DNA of 64,000 nt from Cupriavidus sp. WKF15 (GTDB lineage Bacteria > Pseudomonadota > Gammaproteobacteria > Burkholderiales > Burkholderiaceae): contig NZ_CP119573.1 of assembly GCF_029278605.1 (NCBI RefSeq), positions 1,612,001-1,676,000 of the forward strand, in the 5' to 3' direction. This document shows positions 1-8,503 of the stretch, one piece after another (positions within the stretch are counted from its first letter, which is position 1; the number at the start of each line of letters is the position of its first letter). A model generated the notes under the pieces. The model was given only the letters and a program-made list of their open reading frames with translations. It was not told the origin of the DNA and made no database searches. Position numbers and translations under genes: made by a program.

Positions 1-1022
1 CCGTTGCGATAACCTCGCGACTTCAGGCCGCGCTGCACCGACTCGACGATGCTCAGGTCTTCCGGCTTCAGCACATTCTTGTAGTAGTCGATGAGCTGCT
101 CCTGCTCGGCGGTCGGCGTGGCGTCGCGGAAGTAGAACTCGAAGTGCTGGATGGTGGTGTCGGCGTCGACCGGGAACATGTAGAAGACGCCGTAGTTGCC
201 GTCGCCAGGCAGCACGTTCAGCGTGACGTTAGGCCACAGCCAGTAGGCGGCGAAATCGGTGTTGGGAGCGTCGCTGTCGTAGGTAAATGCGTCGCTGCCC
301 GAGCGGGTCTTGCCGACCTGGCTCGTGTAGATGCCGCGCACCTCGTGCCGGTAGGTCTCCATCTGGATGGACTCGACCAGCGCCGGGTGGGCGGTCTGGC
401 AGTGCAGGCATTCGAGATAGTTGTCGACCACGACCTTCCAGTTGGCCTTCATCTCGTAGGTGAGCCTGCGCGCGGGGACGAGCTTGTCCACGTCGGGGCA
501 GCGCGCGCGGATCTCGTCGTTCAGGCCGGGCGCCAGTTCGGCCAGCGGTTTGGCGTTCATATCGAGGTTGACGAAGATCAGGCCGCAGAACTCTTCCACG
601 CGGACCGGGGTCAGGCCCGCGTTGTCCTTGCAGAAGCCCGGCACGTTTTCGGCATTGCGCACGTGGATCAGCTTGCCGTCCAGGCCGAAGGACCAGGCGT
701 GGTAGGGGCACGTGATGACGTTCTTCGCCTTGCCGGCGCCTTCGGGAAACAGTTCATGGGCACGGTGCGGGCACACGTTGTAGAACGCCCGCAGGACGCC
801 ATCGCGGCCGCGCACGACGAAGACATTCTCGCCGGCCACATTGACCGTGGCGTACTGGTTCGGCTCGGCCACCTGGCTGCGGTGCATCACGCAGATCCAG
901 TTGCGCGCGAAGATGGTCTTCTTTTCGTGTTCGAAGATGTCCTGCGAGGTGTAGTAGTGCGCCGGCAGGGTGTAGCCCAGTTCGCCGGAAGCGGGGCAGA
1001 CGGGGGCAGTCGCTTGTTGCAT
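1..1022 (-). CDS. Rieske non-haem iron oxygenase alpha subunit (C-terminus cut by window edge)
   Basis: Terminal oxygenase of a Rieske-type two-component system. The N-terminal Rieske domain shows C84-x-H86 and C105-x2-H108, the ligands of a 2Fe-2S cluster. A second motif, NYLECLHCQTAH, carries the His residues expected to bind the mononuclear iron, with the conserved Asp/Glu context seen in choline monooxygenase, GbcA (glycine betaine) and CntA (carnitine) relatives. The visible end, around SVQRGLKSRGY, also resembles that quaternary-amine subgroup. I therefore favour N-demethylation of a quaternary or methylated amine over aromatic-ring hydroxylation, but the substrate is inferred. The start is the ATG at 1022. 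A putative operator lies 38 bp upstream, and the divergent HTH-PAS gene is the likely regulator. The last residues lie outside the window. Confidence 0.88.
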   Translation of the reverse strand, partial: MQQATAPVCPASGELGYTLPAHYYTSQDIFEHEKKTIFARNWICVMHRSQVAEPNQYATVNVAGENVFVVRGRDGVLRAFYNVCPHRAHELFPEGAGKAKNVITCPYHAWSFGLDGKLIHVRNAENVPGFCKDNAGLTPVRVEEFCGLIFVNLDMNAKPLAELAPGLNDEIRARCPDVDKLVPARRLTYEMKANWKVVVDNYLECLHCQTAHPALVESIQMETYRHEVRGIYTSQVGKTRSGSDAFTYDSDAPNTDFAAYWLWPNVTLNVLPGDGNYGVFYMFPVDADTTIQHFEFYFRDATPTAEQEQLIDYYKNVLKPEDLSIVESVQRGLKSRGYRN

Positions 1023-1059
1023 GGCGTGTCTCCTTTGGGGTTCTTTACGTACCAGAGTG

Positions 1060-1242
1060 ATTCACTGATAGTTAATTAAATAACTTGTGGTGATGTGAGA
1101 CGAAGTCTAGTGACTCAAGCGCCGGCCAATCAATCTCAAAAAATCGATTGATTTTGTGGAATTGATGGCTGATTTCTATCAGGAACGCCAAAAAGCGGCG
1201 AATGCTGTATGGTTCTGGTTGTGTAATTCACTGACGGTTAAT
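1060..1242. promoter_or_regulatory. Divergent promoter region with duplicated 17-bp operator candidate
   Basis: ATTCACTGATAGTTAAT (1060-1076) and ATTCACTGACGGTTAAT (1226-1242) match at 15 of 17 positions. Each contains a dyad, TTCAC-N5-GTTAA. One copy lies just upstream of the Rieske oxygenase start and the other ends 18 bp before the regulator ATG. Between them is a perfect inverted repeat, AATCAATC (1128-1135) with GATTGATT (1146-1153). The arrangement suggests one regulator acting on both divergent genes. Binding is inferred. Confidence 0.55.
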
Positions 1243-1260
1243 CGGAGATTAGGGAAAGCG

Positions 1261-2286
1261 ATGACGGAAGACACATTCGCCGCCCGCTTCAAGGGTGTAC
1301 TGGAGGGCAAGCGCATCATGCTCAAGCAGGTGGCCGAGGCCCTGTCGGTGTCGCCGTCGGCGGTCCACAAATGGACGCGCGGCGGCGAAATCGAGTACGA
1401 ACGGCTGCTCGCGCTCGCGAAGTTTCTCGGCGTGAACTGGCTGTGGCTGCGTTATGGCGAGCGTGCCATCGCGGATCTGGAGGCCAGCAGCATCACCGAC
1501 CCGCACATGCGCGGACTGCGCCAGAAGCACCTCACGGAGATCATGGAGAGCGAAGCGCGGATGAAATTCGCGCAGGAGGTCTCGGGCATCGTCACGTGGG
1601 AATGGAACGTGCTGACGGACAGCGTGACCTATTCGCCGAACGACATCACCCTGTTCGGCCGCCATATCAGCACCATGGACGACTTCTGGGCCTGCGTGCA
1701 TCCATCCGATGCGGCGCGGCTGCGCGAGGTGCTGCAGCGCGCGCTGGGAGCGCCGGAAATGCATGAGTGGGAGTTCCGCGTGGTGCACGAGAACGCGACG
1801 CGCTGGATCTCGTCCCGCGCAACGCTGGTGCACGACTTCGCACAGCGTCCCGTGAAGATGATCGGCGTGAGCCTCGACATCAGCGAACGCCGCCGCGCCG
1901 AGGCGGCCCTGCGGCAGAGCGAGGCGCTGCTGGCCAAGGCCCAGGAAATCGCCCACCTGGGCGGCTGGTACTGGAACATCCAGACCGACGACTGCTCGTG
2001 GACGGACGAGGCCTACCGCCTCTTTGGCTGGGCGCCCCAGGCATTCAAGGTGACGATCGAGCGATTCATGGCGTCCATCGTGGAAGAAGACCGCCCGCGC
2101 GTGGAGGCAGCAATCCGCGCGGCCATTATCGACGGGCAGCCGTACCGCGTCGAATTCACGATCCTGCTACCGGACGGAAGCCGACGGGAGATTCGCGAGG
2201 AGGGCGAGGTGACGCTCGACGAGGATGGGAATGCGCTCACGATGGTGGGAGCGTCGCAGGATGTGACTGGGCAGAAGCGGGGATAG
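1261..2286 (+). CDS. HTH (Cro/CI-like) transcriptional regulator with tandem PAS domains
   Basis: Predicted one-component regulator of 341 residues. Residues 1 to about 70 form a phage-repressor-like helix-turn-helix (LKQVAEALSVSPSAVHKWTRG). Two PAS/PAC modules follow, at about 90-215 and 225-340, the first ending in a typical PAC motif (VSLDISERRRAEAAL). No kinase, GGDEF or EAL domain follows, so ligand or redox sensing by PAS presumably alters DNA binding directly. I chose the ATG at 1261, which has a purine-rich GGGAAAG upstream and begins a normal HTH domain. An in-frame upstream start at 1156 would run through the operator candidate at 1226-1242. Divergent from the Rieske oxygenase, which it probably controls. 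Confidence 0.8.
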   Translation: MTEDTFAARFKGVLEGKRIMLKQVAEALSVSPSAVHKWTRGGEIEYERLLALAKFLGVNWLWLRYGERAIADLEASSITDPHMRGLRQKHLTEIMESEARMKFAQEVSGIVTWEWNVLTDSVTYSPNDITLFGRHISTMDDFWACVHPSDAARLREVLQRALGAPEMHEWEFRVVHENATRWISSRATLVHDFAQRPVKMIGVSLDISERRRAEAALRQSEALLAKAQEIAHLGGWYWNIQTDDCSWTDEAYRLFGWAPQAFKVTIERFMASIVEEDRPRVEAAIRAAIIDGQPYRVEFTILLPDGSRREIREEGEVTLDEDGNALTMVGASQDVTGQKRG

Positions 2287-2459
2287 ATTTCCATCCTTCG
2301 GAACCCGCGCCGCGCCGGCGTCATAGCGGGTAGCCGTCAGCCGGACAGGCCCTCCAGTTCTTGCCGCAAGGGGGCGTATGCACCGGCATGGCTGGCAGCC
2401 ACTGCCGCGGCGGCAGCGGCATGGCGCGCCTGGGCCGCGAGGTCCGGCCGTGGCTCGGC

Positions 2460-2588
2460 ACAGGCGGCAGCGTGTATGAAATCGTCTTACGCAAGGGCTT
2501 GCTGTCCAAAGAGGAACTTGACTGCATCCTGCACCCCGAGACGCTGACCCAGCCGGTGCCACTGGACTTGTACGGGAAGTCGCACTGA
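2460..2588 (+). pseudogene. C-terminal remnant of aspartate ammonia-lyase
   Basis: The reading frame encodes SVYEIVLRKGLLSKEELDC followed by ILHPETLTQP. This matches the C-terminal domain typical of AspA/fumarase-class lyases (R-S-V-x-E-h-V-L-x-K-G-L-L-S-x-E-E-L-D-x-I-L-x-P-E-x-L-T). Nothing upstream in the frame resembles the roughly 430 preceding residues of the enzyme, so this is a deletion relic rather than a small gene. On the opposite strand, 2337-2470 carries an Ala-rich, startless stretch ending in a stop, possibly another relic, which I could not identify. The 2287-2648 gap holds nothing else I can recognise. Confidence 0.6.
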
Positions 2589-2648
2589 GCAAACGGAACC
2601 GCCCGACCGCCATGCCAGGGGCCAGCAGCTGCAGGGAACAATGCCATG

Positions 2649-3443
2649 TTACCTGGCCATTCCCTCGTACATGCCGGTGACGTTATCCATTACTTGAAGA
2701 ATCCGCTCGCTGGTAGTCGCGATGTTTCTCAATTGTTCCGCACGGCTGACGCCTGTCTGTTTGAGTGCCTCTTCAAAGAAGAGCCACTGAGTGCCGGCAA
2801 GCTGCAGTTCGCCGCGGATTGCGGGCGTGTTTTGGGGCGCTGCTGCGAGAAGCTCCTGCGCGGCCGCGAATTCTCTAGAGGCAGTATCCAGTTCCTGCGC
2901 AATCTGTGGGGAGTCGATGCCCCAGGCGCGCAACATGCTGATCTTGGCGATTCTCTGCGAAAGCATGCGCTGTCGGCCAGCAACGTTGATCAGCTTTCCC
3001 GCTACGGTGCCGGAATGCGTTTCGAGTTGCATGGTTCCTTGCTGCGCGAGCTTGAGCACGTCCTCGCTCGCCATTGCGATTTTCTTTACGTTCTCGGGAT
3101 TCGGCTCGCTGCCGGTTAGCAATTGCCTGTAGATCGTCCATGCCTGACCGAGTCTGTCGTAGGTCTCCTTGATTTCCGGCGTGGGCGAGAACGTCTTCAG
3201 ATCGGCGAGCTGCTTGTCGAAGAGGATCATGGATTGCTCCATGATCTTCTTCGAACGTTCGATCTCGACGCCAAGGCCTGCCTGGCAGTATGCCTTGGCC
3301 ATGCGTTGCGACAACATGCGCTGGCGGCCCGCCTTGTTGATCGCCGAGTTAATGGTGAGCGTTTCCGCAAAGGCGATGCCTGCCGAGGCAAGCCACAGGA
3401 CACTACAGAGCATCAAGCAGAGGTAACGGCAATGGCGTTTCAA
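2649..3443 (-). CDS. Periplasmic protein with two PilJ-N/NarX-like sensor motifs
   Basis: A 264-residue protein with a Sec signal peptide (KRH.R N-region, hydrophobic core, predicted cleavage after AFA26). The mature part has two copies of the PilJ N-terminal (type IV pili methyl-accepting chemotaxis transducer N-terminal) motif: INKAGRQRMLSQRM at about 35-48 and INVAGRQRMLSQRI at about 152-165. This motif is related to the P-box by which NarX/NarQ bind nitrate. There is no membrane anchor beyond the signal peptide and no signalling domain, so it looks like a soluble ligand-binding subunit. The start is a TTG at 3443 with GGAG 7 bases upstream; it yields the signal peptide and follows the upstream gene by 14 bp, so the two form an operon. 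Confidence 0.72.
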   Translation of the reverse strand: MKRHCRYLCLMLCSVLWLASAGIAFAETLTINSAINKAGRQRMLSQRMAKAYCQAGLGVEIERSKKIMEQSMILFDKQLADLKTFSPTPEIKETYDRLGQAWTIYRQLLTGSEPNPENVKKIAMASEDVLKLAQQGTMQLETHSGTVAGKLINVAGRQRMLSQRIAKISMLRAWGIDSPQIAQELDTASREFAAAQELLAAAPQNTPAIRGELQLAGTQWLFFEEALKQTGVSRAEQLRNIATTSERILQVMDNVTGMYEGMAR

Positions 3444-3457
3444 GCTCGTCTCCGTGA

Positions 3458-4138
3458 TCAGTGCCTGGGCGCGCCAGTGGACGCGTTGCCCGGGTTGAGG
3501 ACGTGGCGCACCAACTGGTCCATCTCCTTGATGATGTCGGCAAGCACCTGTGTGATGACGGAGAACTCCCTGCCGTACTCTCCGGCACGGGCCGCCGAGA
3601 CGCGCGCGTTCATGGCGACGATGTTCGCCTGCATCGAGATACTGCCGAGGCGTTCGCCAAGGTCGGTCTGACGTTTGCGCACCGCGATCTCGCAATGATG
3701 CATTTCCTCCTGATATGCCTGAGTGACGGCCTGCAGCAGTTCAAGTATCGGGGTTGCCTGCGCCACGAGCGCATCAAGCGATGCGGCTCGCCAGGCGGTG
3801 TCGGCCGGCGGCGCGTCTATCGCGGCCCTGGCGTGGCTAGTGAATTCACGGATACGTGCATCGGCGCGCGAATGGCCGAAGTACAGCTGCTGCAAGGCCG
3901 CGGAGAAGGCGCCCGGCAAGGACTCATTGCCGGTCACGAGATCCGAATGCGCGGACTCGAAGGTCTCCAGGCACTTGCGCGCGATATCGATAGCGCCTGG
4001 ATCCCCTCGCGAGGCACGCAACATCTGGAGCACGATCCGTTGCGACAACATGCGTTGCCTGCCGGAAAGATTGATCAGCGTGCCGATGGTCTCAGCGGAC
4101 ACTTCGGCCTGGGGGGATCGGGAAGAGGAAATTTTCAT
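3458..4138 (-). CDS. Soluble PilJ-N protein with an isolated chemoreceptor signalling tip
   Basis: A 226-residue protein with no signal peptide or transmembrane segment. Residues 22-34 (INLSGRQRMLSQR) start a PilJ-N four-helix sensor. Residues about 163-210 (ISMQANIVAMNARVSAARAG and onward) match the hairpin tip of the methyl-accepting chemotaxis protein signalling domain, which normally contacts CheA and CheW. There is no HAMP domain and no long methylation helices, so this is a very short cytoplasmic receptor-like protein. First gene of a two-gene operon with the periplasmic PilJ-N protein. The ATG at 4138 is preceded by AAGGA. A strong minus-strand hairpin with a U-tract lies 46 bp upstream, suggesting attenuation control. 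Confidence 0.7.
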   Translation of the reverse strand: MKISSSRSPQAEVSAETIGTLINLSGRQRMLSQRIVLQMLRASRGDPGAIDIARKCLETFESAHSDLVTGNESLPGAFSAALQQLYFGHSRADARIREFTSHARAAIDAPPADTAWRAASLDALVAQATPILELLQAVTQAYQEEMHHCEIAVRKRQTDLGERLGSISMQANIVAMNARVSAARAGEYGREFSVITQVLADIIKEMDQLVRHVLNPGNASTGAPRH

Positions 4139-4183
4139 GTTCCTTGCCAGAGTGTCGAGGCAGACGCGCGCGCATTGACCGGC

Positions 4184-4257
4184 AAAAAAAAGGCGCCCCG
4201 AAGCGGATGGCTGCGAAACCGTTTCCGGGTTCGATTTCTCCTCCGCTTCGGGGCGCC
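4184..4257 (-). terminator. Leader hairpin with U-tract upstream of the PilJ-N operon
   Basis: A perfect 16-bp inverted repeat (GGCGCCCCGAAGCGGA at 4192-4207, its complement at 4242-4257, loop 34 nt). On the minus strand it is followed at once by eight T residues (4191-4184). This is an intrinsic terminator for minus-strand transcription, but no minus-strand gene lies upstream of it. It therefore sits in the 5' leader of the gene starting at 4138. The plus strand has no T-run after the stem. The rest of 4258-4620 has no gene I can support. Confidence 0.65.
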
Positions 4258-4623
4258 GTTGCCCCGGCCGCCCCGTTTGGAGCGCGTCATCGCGACTAGC
4301 CTATTTGATAAAAGGCCGTCGTTGGCCCCGGGGTCCTCAAACGCAATATGCATGCCATACCCGTCGCGATTCGTTGTTGGCCTTGGAGCTCGCCAATGAC
4401 AGGGGCCGGAATGAATCGCGGCACAAATTTTGTGCGAAATGCGTCATGGCGATGCGTGCGATAGCGAACCGATCATCAGAGCTGCGCAAAGCGAAGGGCG
4501 GGACCAGTCCGGTTTTGGCGGTCGGTCATGGCGCGTCGCAATGCATCGACGTGTCACTGCACCGATTCGCCTCGGGGCGGCAGCACTACCCACACCCCTC
4601 CGTCGCCGGGTATTCGCAGAAAC

Positions 4624-4652
4624 CCTAAAGTTTCGGCTCCCACTGCCGTTCC
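4624..4652 (+). promoter_or_regulatory. Sigma-28 (FliA) promoter of the chemoreceptor gene
   Basis: CCTAAAGTTT (4624-4633), 11 bases, then GCCGTTCC (4645-4652). The -35 element equals the flagellar sigma-28 consensus TAAAGTTT, the spacing is the canonical 11 bp, and the -10 begins with the invariant GCCG. It lies 120 bp before the chemoreceptor ATG and points toward it. Confidence 0.75.
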
Positions 4653-4771
4653 CATCCATAGCCCGCCACTGGACCCGGTCCGGGTCGGCGGCGCACGAGA
4701 GCGAAAGGCGGCGGCGTTCCCGCGCGCCAGCACTTCGCCGTATCGAAGTCCAGATCAGGTAGAAGAAAACA

Positions 4772-6313
4772 ATGAAGAACTTTGGAATCGGGGTACGCCT
4801 CGGCATAGGCTTTGGCGTAGTGCTGGTGCTGTGCGCGTTGATGTCCGCGTTTGGCATCCTGCGCCTGCAGCAGGTGGCGGAGCGCACGCATGACATGATG
4901 CAGCAGCCGCTGACCAAGGAGCGCCTCGTCAGCGACTGGTACCGACTGATGCATACCAGCGTGCGCCGGACCATGGCGGTGGCCAAGAGCGCCGATCCGT
5001 CGCTCGGCGCCTTCTTCGCCAAGGAAACGAAGGCGTCGCTCGAAGGCATCGCGGCGCTGCGCGAAAAGATGCAGCCGATGCTGACTTCGGAGGCCGAGAA
5101 GGCCGCGTTCCAGAAGATCCTGCAGGTGCGTGAACCGTATAACGCCGCGCGCGACAAGATCACCAAACTCAAGCAGGAAGGCGAGACCGAGCAAGCCAAC
5201 GAAGTGCTGGAGAAAGAGTTCGTGCCCGCCGGCGATGCCTACCTGGCGGAGATCCAGAAACTGCTCGACATCCAGCGCACCAGCATTGACACGACGGCTG
5301 CCGAGATCAACACCATCTACACCAATGCCCGCAACAGCCTGATGGTGCTGGCGGTGCTGGCGCTGGCGATCGGCGTTGCCTTTGCGGTGTGGCTGACGCG
5401 CGGCATCACCCGGCCGCTGGGCCATGCGGTGGAGATCGCCCGCACGGTGGCGTCCGGCGACCTGACCAGCCGCATCCGCGTGGACAGCCGGGACGAGACG
5501 GGCCAGCTGCTCAACGCGTTGGGCGAGATGAACGCCAATATCCTGCGCATCGTGCGCGATGTGCGCACCGGCACCGAGGCCATTGCCTCGGGCACCAGCC
5601 AGATCGCCGTGGGCAACACCGACCTGTCGCAGCGCACCGAGGAGCAGGCGTCTTCGCTGCAGCAGACCGCTGCCAGCATGGAAGAGCTGACCAGCATCGT
5701 GCGCCAGAACGCGGACAACGCCAGGCAGGCCAGTTCGCTCGCGGTGAACGCGTCGGAGATCGCGGCCAAGGGCGGCGATGTGGCCGACAAGGTGGCCGTG
5801 ACCATGGAAGAGATCAACGGCGCGTCGAAGAAGGTGGTCGACATCATCGCGGTGATCGAAGGCATCGCGTTCCAGACCAATATCCTGGCGCTGAACGCCG
5901 CGGTGGAAGCCGCGCGCGCGGGCGAGCAGGGCCGCGGCTTTGCCGTGGTGGCGGGCGAGGTGCGCAGCCTGGCCCAGCGCAGCGCCACCGCCGCCAAGGA
6001 GATCAAGGCACTGATCGGCGATTCGGTCGACCGCGTCGAAAAGGGCTCGGCCCTGGTCGCGCAGTCGGGCCAGACCATGCTGGAGATCGTGGAAGCGGTC
6101 AAGCGCGTGACCGACATCATGGGTGAGATCAGCGCGGCGTCGGCCGAGCAGAGCGCCGGCATCGAGCAGGTCAACCAGGCCGTGACGCAGATGGACTCGG
6201 TCACGCAGCAGAACGCCGCGCTGGTCGAAGAGGCTGCTGCGGCGGCCGGCTCGCTGGAAGAACAGGCCCAGCGGCTCAAGCAGGCGGTGGCGATCTTCCG
6301 CGTCGCTGCCTGA
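4772..6313 (+). CDS. Methyl-accepting chemotaxis protein (Tar/Tsr-like topology)
   Basis: Transmembrane chemoreceptor of 513 residues. TM1 at about 9-31, a periplasmic four-helix-bundle ligand domain (4HB_MCP type) to about 187, TM2 at about 190-210, HAMP at about 211-265, then methylation helices and the conserved signalling tip ([20 protein letters not shown]). Methylation-like Glu/Gln pairs are present ([17 protein letters not shown]). The C-terminus ends in AVAIFRVAA with no NWETF-type CheR-tethering pentapeptide. It signals through CheA/CheW to the flagellar motor; the ligand is unknown. A sigma-28 promoter upstream places it in the flagellar regulon. Its Shine-Dalgarno region (AGAAGAAAACA) is modest. 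Confidence 0.92.
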   Translation: MKNFGIGVRLGIGFGVVLVLCALMSAFGILRLQQVAERTHDMMQQPLTKERLVSDWYRLMHTSVRRTMAVAKSADPSLGAFFAKETKASLEGIAALREKMQPMLTSEAEKAAFQKILQVREPYNAARDKITKLKQEGETEQANEVLEKEFVPAGDAYLAEIQKLLDIQRTSIDTTAAEINTIYTNARNSLMVLAVLALAIGVAFAVWLTRGITRPLGHAVEIARTVASGDLTSRIRVDSRDETGQLLNALGEMNANILRIVRDVRTGTEAIASGTSQIAVGNTDLSQRTEEQASSLQQTAASMEELTSIVRQNADNARQASSLAVNASEIAAKGGDVADKVAVTMEEINGASKKVVDIIAVIEGIAFQTNILALNAAVEAARAGEQGRGFAVVAGEVRSLAQRSATAAKEIKALIGDSVDRVEKGSALVAQSGQTMLEIVEAVKRVTDIMGEISAASAEQSAGIEQVNQAVTQMDSVTQQNAALVEEAAAAAGSLEEQAQRLKQAVAIFRVAA

Positions 6314-6386
6314 TTCTCGGCCTGAGGCAGGCTCCGGTCGGAGTCGGCCCGGGATTGTCGGGAACGCATCAATCGGGCCCGGCTTT

Positions 6387-6416
6387 CTCCCCTCTCCCGC
6401 ACGCGGGAGAGGGGAG
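6387..6416. repeat. Palindromic 30-bp hairpin between convergent genes
   Basis: CTCCCCTCTCCCGC, two bases, then its exact complement (14-bp stem). No T-run on either side, so it is not a textbook intrinsic terminator. Sequences of this CCCTCTCCCGC type recur between genes in many proteobacteria, so a REP-like element that may also end transcription of the flanking convergent genes is likely. Confidence 0.6.
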
Positions 6417-6435
6417 CAAACAGCCACTACAACGT

Positions 6436-7791
6436 TCAGCGCGCCTTCAGGAACTCGCCCACTTCCAGCAACACCAGCTCGTTATCATCCGCGCGATTGG
6501 GTTCGCGGCTGCTGGAGAAAGGCAGGTTGTTGTCATTGCCCACGACGATGTGGCTGGCATCCACCACGTCCACGTTCTCGATCGTAAAGAACGGGAAGGC
6601 CAGCGCGCCATCGGTCAGCGGCTTGCGCGCCAGGTGGTTCGGGTCGGCCATGCGCAGCAGGTCGATATAGCCGATCTTGCGCACCGGGGCGCCGGCGTTG
6701 GCGTCGGTCAGCTCGATCTTGTAGATGCGCTTGAACTTCGCCACGTCGTCGAAGCAGTCGGTGCGCTTCTGGCCCGCGGGGCAGGCCTTGTCGGGCGTGC
6801 CTTCGCCGTTGTCGCGCTCGATGATGAGGCCGGTGGTGGCATCGATCATATTGAAGTCGCCGATCGCATGGTGGCCGGCTTCGAGCACGTATTTCCAGTG
6901 GCGGCCAGTCCAGGCGCGCTGCTTCACGTCGAACTCCAGCACGCGCAGATAGGGTTTGCCGTCTACGGTCTCGTAGCTGCGGCTGGCCTCGTTCCACAGC
7001 GCCCCTTCGAGCAGCGCGTACAGCTTGCTGCCGTCCGGCGATGACGCCATGCCCTCGAAGCCCTTCGAGCGGCGTACCTCGAACTTCACCGTGCCATCGG
7101 GCGCGCCCGGCGTGGTCATGGCCGGGTGGTCGGGCGAGCGCACGACCTTGCCATCCACCTGCGTCTCGAACACCGCCAGCACCTTGCCGTCCAAATCGGC
7201 CTGGATCAGGAAGGGGCCGAACTCGTCGCCGATCCATAGCGAGCCGCCGGCGAACTGGAAGCTCTCGGTGTCGAAATCCGAACCGGTCAGGTAGCGTGCC
7301 TTGCTGCCCTCGTGCACGATGCGGAACGGCACCTTCTTGTCGGGGTCATGCAGGAACACGGTCTTCAGGCGCTGGAACTTGCCGCTCGCGAAATCCACTT
7401 TGTAGTGGTTCAGGTAGAGCATGAAGTCCGGCGAGTTGGCCTTGGCGCCCGCGCCGTTGTCGGTCAGCACCCAGAAGGTGCCGTCGGCCATGCGCTTGAT
7501 CCCGGAGTGGCCCTGTGCGGGCTGGCCGCGGAACGGCAGCGACACGCCGGTCGGGCGGCCGTTGGACTTGCCTTCGACCGAGCCCGGCGTATCGGCACGC
7601 TGCGCGGTGGTGAACTTGCCGCTGATCTGCAGGTCGGCCGGAGCGTCCTTGGGCACCGGCAGATAAGTTTGGGCCGGCAGCACGGCGTGGCCGGCGAGCG
7701 TGGCTGGGTAGGCGGTCTGCGCCTGCAGCGACGGCGACAGGGCAAGGCAGGCCAGCGTGATGGCGCTGGCCAGGACGGTTTGACGGAACAT
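6436..7791 (-). CDS. Secreted esterase-like/phytase-like family protein
   Basis: A protein of 451 residues with a clear signal peptide (MFRQTVLASAITLACLALSP, cleavage near LQA). The mature region has the esterase-like activity of phytase family features: a GHSGIKRMADGTFWVLTDNG segment, GDEFGPF, GFEGMASSPDG and, near the C-terminus, ENVDVVD and VGNDNN. It is probably a beta-propeller phosphoesterase exported to the periplasm or outside; the true substrate is unknown. The ATG at 7791 is chosen because it begins the signal peptide and has GGAG upstream; an earlier in-frame start at 7845 would put a charged extension in front of it. It converges on the chemoreceptor gene across the 6387-6416 hairpin. 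Confidence 0.8.
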   Translation of the reverse strand: MFRQTVLASAITLACLALSPSLQAQTAYPATLAGHAVLPAQTYLPVPKDAPADLQISGKFTTAQRADTPGSVEGKSNGRPTGVSLPFRGQPAQGHSGIKRMADGTFWVLTDNGAGAKANSPDFMLYLNHYKVDFASGKFQRLKTVFLHDPDKKVPFRIVHEGSKARYLTGSDFDTESFQFAGGSLWIGDEFGPFLIQADLDGKVLAVFETQVDGKVVRSPDHPAMTTPGAPDGTVKFEVRRSKGFEGMASSPDGSKLYALLEGALWNEASRSYETVDGKPYLRVLEFDVKQRAWTGRHWKYVLEAGHHAIGDFNMIDATTGLIIERDNGEGTPDKACPAGQKRTDCFDDVAKFKRIYKIELTDANAGAPVRKIGYIDLLRMADPNHLARKPLTDGALAFPFFTIENVDVVDASHIVVGNDNNLPFSSSREPNRADDNELVLLEVGEFLKAR

Positions 7792-7948
7792 CGGGCGGGC
7801 TCCTTTGCCGGGATCGGTGAGCGCGGCACCACGCCGCGCCAGCAAAAGCGCCCCATTCTGGCGGTCGAGTTTGACAAATTTGTGATGCTGCCGCCTCTGC
7901 GGCTATCGCCCGTAACCGCGGAGCCGCCGGTTTGCCGCCGCGCAGCCT

Positions 7949-8503
7949 CTACTTCCGGCCGTAGCGGCCCACGACGCTGGCGCCGCCGCGCGCATGTCCC
8001 TTGAGCGCCGCCATCAGTTCATTGCGCGTCAGGCCCGCAGGCAGCGCGCCGGGCTCCAGGTCGGTCGCAACCACCGTCACGATGTAGTGGTGCGGGACAT
8101 CGCCGGGAGGCGGGCAAGGTCCGCGGTACGCGGCCTCGCCGGTAATGTTCTTGCCGACTGTGATGCCGGGGCCATCCTTCTGCCCCTCGCCCTGCCGCAG
8201 GTGGCCGCGATCCGCCGCGATGTTGTAGGCAACCCAGTGCGAGACCCCGAGGCCCATTGCGCCATCGGGATCGAACATGAAGATCGCCACGGAGCGCGTG
8301 CCTGCCGGCAGGCCGGACCACGCGACCGGGGGCGATACGCCCTGGCCGCCGCAGTCCGGCTGGCTGCCGCCATGCGCCGCGGGAATGGCGGCGTTTTCGG
8401 AGAAGGCGCTGGACGATACGGTCATCGGTGCGGCGTCGGCGATGGAAGCGCACGCCAGGCACAGCGCCGCGGACGCGGAAAGCAGCAATGGTCTTGCTTT
8501 CAT
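7949..8503 (-). CDS. YbhB/YbcL (PEBP, Raf-kinase-inhibitor-like) family protein, exported
   Basis: A 184-residue phosphatidylethanolamine-binding-protein fold member with a signal peptide (MKARPLLLSASAALCLACAS, cleavage near ADA). Family motifs are present: GVSPPVAWSGLPAGTRSVAI, DPDGAMG, HWVAYNI, and YRGPCPPPGDVPHHY, which lines the ligand pocket. Bacterial members are of uncertain function; a small-anion or phospholipid ligand is assumed from the fold. ATG at 8503 with GGAG upstream. The 8504-8783 stretch toward the divergent YcaC-like gene holds no gene I can support. Confidence 0.85.
   Translation of the reverse strand: MKARPLLLSASAALCLACASIADAAPMTVSSSAFSENAAIPAAHGGSQPDCGGQGVSPPVAWSGLPAGTRSVAIFMFDPDGAMGLGVSHWVAYNIAADRGHLRQGEGQKDGPGITVGKNITGEAAYRGPCPPPGDVPHHYIVTVVATDLEPGALPAGLTRNELMAALKGHARGGASVVGRYGRK

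Noticed and set aside
144..1079. 311-codon plus-strand frame at the window start
   Set aside because: Antisense to the Rieske oxygenase, whose metal-ligand motifs are unambiguous.
2337..2470. Minus-strand Ala-rich fragment (AAAAAAVAASHAGAYAPLRQ) ending in a stop
   Set aside because: About 45 codons with a stop just upstream and no start; family not recognisable, so not listed as a gene.
4192..4257. tRNA-like 66-bp folded element with GGTTCGAT
   Set aside because: The supposed T-arm does not pair, and no D-arm or anticodon arm is present. It is simply a hairpin with a U-tract.
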